A DNA stretch of 64,000 nucleotides from Chamaea fasciata. Lineage: Eukaryota > Chordata > Aves > Passeriformes > Sylviidae. The position numbers were made by a program, and so were the translations under genes. Under the pieces are notes generated by a model. That model was not told where the DNA came from. It saw nothing but the letters and a program-made list of their open reading frames with translations, and searched no databases. Shown here piece by piece: positions 62,654 to 64,000 of this stretch. The DNA lies in NCBI GenBank assembly GCA_029207755.1, contig JARCOQ010000017.1, positions 9,994,945 through 10,058,944 of the forward strand, read 5' to 3'. Every line of letters begins with the position of its first letter. Position 1 is the first letter of the stretch.

Positions 62654-64000
62654 GCAGCACCTAAGGTATAAATATATGAATTTTGATACTTCTTTGGCAT
62701 TAAAATATGGGATGAGTGACTGACTACCAGAGAAATGAATGAGCTGAAAAAAACCTCCTCCACAAACTAAAAATAATTGACAGCTAATGAAGTATTTCCA
62801 GTGAATGAAAATACAAATTATATGAGAGCTATCCAAGCTGCTACAACTGAAATGCTTTTCTGCCCTCATTACTTGTCTCCCCACTTTGACAGCAGTTATC
62901 ACTTAAAAGGATGTGCTTCAGGTCACAGCTGCCATCAGCGGGACACTCTTTAGCCATACCTGCTCAACAAGCCTCCAAAACTGCAAGGGATTTGATATAG
63001 GGTTGGTGATCTGAATTTTTAAAATTTAATCATAATTGTTTTTCTGTATCAGTGTCTTAGTTATGCAGAACTGTAGCTTTTGCATTTCAAATCACAGCAA
63101 AAGTCTATTCCTAGCATGCAAAAGTAAAAATAATCTTGGTAATCAGAAGCTTATCAAAAGGCAGCTACTGACTGTGCATTTGATTCATGTGCTGAGACAA
63201 TAGACATTGTGACATAGACATTTGTGTGCACTGCTCTAAATGTAACCTCTGCTGGTGTGGCTGGCTGAACTGTGCTCCTGCATCACATCCCTGATGCTTC
63301 CCTCCTGCCCTGGGCTTGCAGCAGGGATCTGTGGACTCCACTAACCCTGGAAAAAGGAGAATGGAACCTGCGATTCCACACCCAGCTTTAAGAGCCCACC
63401 TTAGGCAGGATTCAACCCTTTGTTTGAAGTGGTTGGAGACATAGGGGTTGTTTTGGCTCAAAGCTTCTCAGCTGGAGGAAAGTCGCAGAGAAGAGAGAGA
63501 TACTATGAGGCATTTGGGAGGTTGATAAGTGTAGAAGAGGATTCTCTACAAGTGTGGTCTGTTTTGAAAAAGCTCAGTGTAGGAATCTCTAGGATCCCCG
63601 TGAAGAAGAGAGATGTAGGTGGAAGAAATGGGCAGCAACAAACCAGTTTTAGAAACTTAAACAAAGGGTTCCCTATGAAAAGCCAGAAGCTTTTTTTTTT
63701 GTTGTTTTTTGTTTTTTAATATATATATACTTTCTTTAAAAATAGATAGTTGGGAATCAGGAAAAAAAATCTGTTGTGGATCACTCAGCCACAAGGTACC
63801 ATCGAGTCCTGCCTTCAATGCACACCAGTGTCAAAGTCAGTTTGTCAATCCACCACTATTGACACACTCACTTTGAGAGACAAATAAAAAAAGCCCAGGG
63901 AAACCTCCCAATCTTCTGCTTGTCTGGGCTATAAGCAGCTCCAGAGCTAATGATGGGTGAACCTCCTAAGGTCTGAGATGTCAATGGGAGTTATATGTTT

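Larger units (their letters stand above)
59492..64000. other. unique noncoding DNA, partly enhancer-like
   Basis: No gene recognised. Contains A12 (62148-62159), a T/G tract at 63690-63716 followed by a short (TA)n, and relics of the 'ttgacttcagtggg' motif at 62634-62653 and 63979-63997. The 60340-61000 interval is the most enhancer-like. Confidence 0.5.

Noticed and set aside
1..64000. CRISPR array, operons, insertion sequences or other bacterial systems
   Set aside because: No spaced direct repeats, no dense coding, no ribosome-binding pattern; composition and CR1 repeats show vertebrate nuclear DNA.
1..64000. tRNA, rRNA, U-snRNA or known miRNA genes
   Set aside because: No A/B box plus acceptor pairing, 5S, U6 or common miRNA seed-plus-hairpin was recognised by eye; tRNAscan-SE and Infernal would be decisive.
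1..64000. Endogenous retrovirus or LTR pair
   Set aside because: No long direct terminal repeats, primer-binding site or gag/pol-like open frames were seen.

Overview
This window reads as ordinary nuclear DNA from a bird. The best evidence is two truncated CR1 retroposon 3' ends (about 24425-24552 and 57228-57321). Both carry the familiar avian signature: a 'tagtggtgggcttggcagtg' block, then 'cttagag(g)(g/t)cttttcc', then a 'gattcta'-type tail. Low interspersed-repeat density, many short microsatellites and homopolymer tracts, CpG depletion and the absence of Alu/L1/B1-type repeats all fit. I cannot name the species or the locus.

I found no protein-coding gene, rRNA, tRNA, snRNA or recognisable miRNA. 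None of the open frames resembles a protein family I know. The longest ones (about 4.2-5.0 kb, both strands) are created by a stop-free pentanucleotide repeat. The window is therefore most likely intergenic (a gene desert) or deep inside a very large intron. Three short segments with good splice-site context and an open frame are listed as weak exon candidates only.

Layout: 0-4.36 kb is unique noncoding DNA. A perfect 389-bp (TCTCC)n array occupies 4361-4749. At 4.75-21.3 kb there is unique DNA with a perfect palindromic four-unit heat-shock-element sequence at 6183-6200, an (AAAG)n, a (CAAA)/(CCAAA) tract, an ancient SINE-like fragment and a near-consensus CTCF motif at 19086-19099. An (ATCC)n lies at 21.3 kb, the first CR1 at 24.4 kb, and two diverged copies of one unidentified repeat at 27.5 and 30.8 kb. 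From 31 to 45 kb there are MIR-like fossils, a second weaker CTCF-like motif and a compact cluster of four TAATTA homeodomain cores at 43.2-43.35 kb. C-rich homopolymers lie at 45.0 and 45.96 kb. From 49.5 to 51.6 kb there is a block of AT-rich, enhancer-like sequence beside an unusual CpG cluster. From 55 to 64 kb there is a CA repeat, the second CR1, a near-complete MIR-like copy, a two-copy 103-bp tandem duplication and a TAAT-dense block at 60.9 kb.

Since no genes were recognised there is no pathway to assemble. The functional interest lies in possible regulatory DNA (heat-shock element, CTCF sites, homeodomain-site clusters). All of those calls rest on motif content alone and need cross-species alignment or chromatin data.
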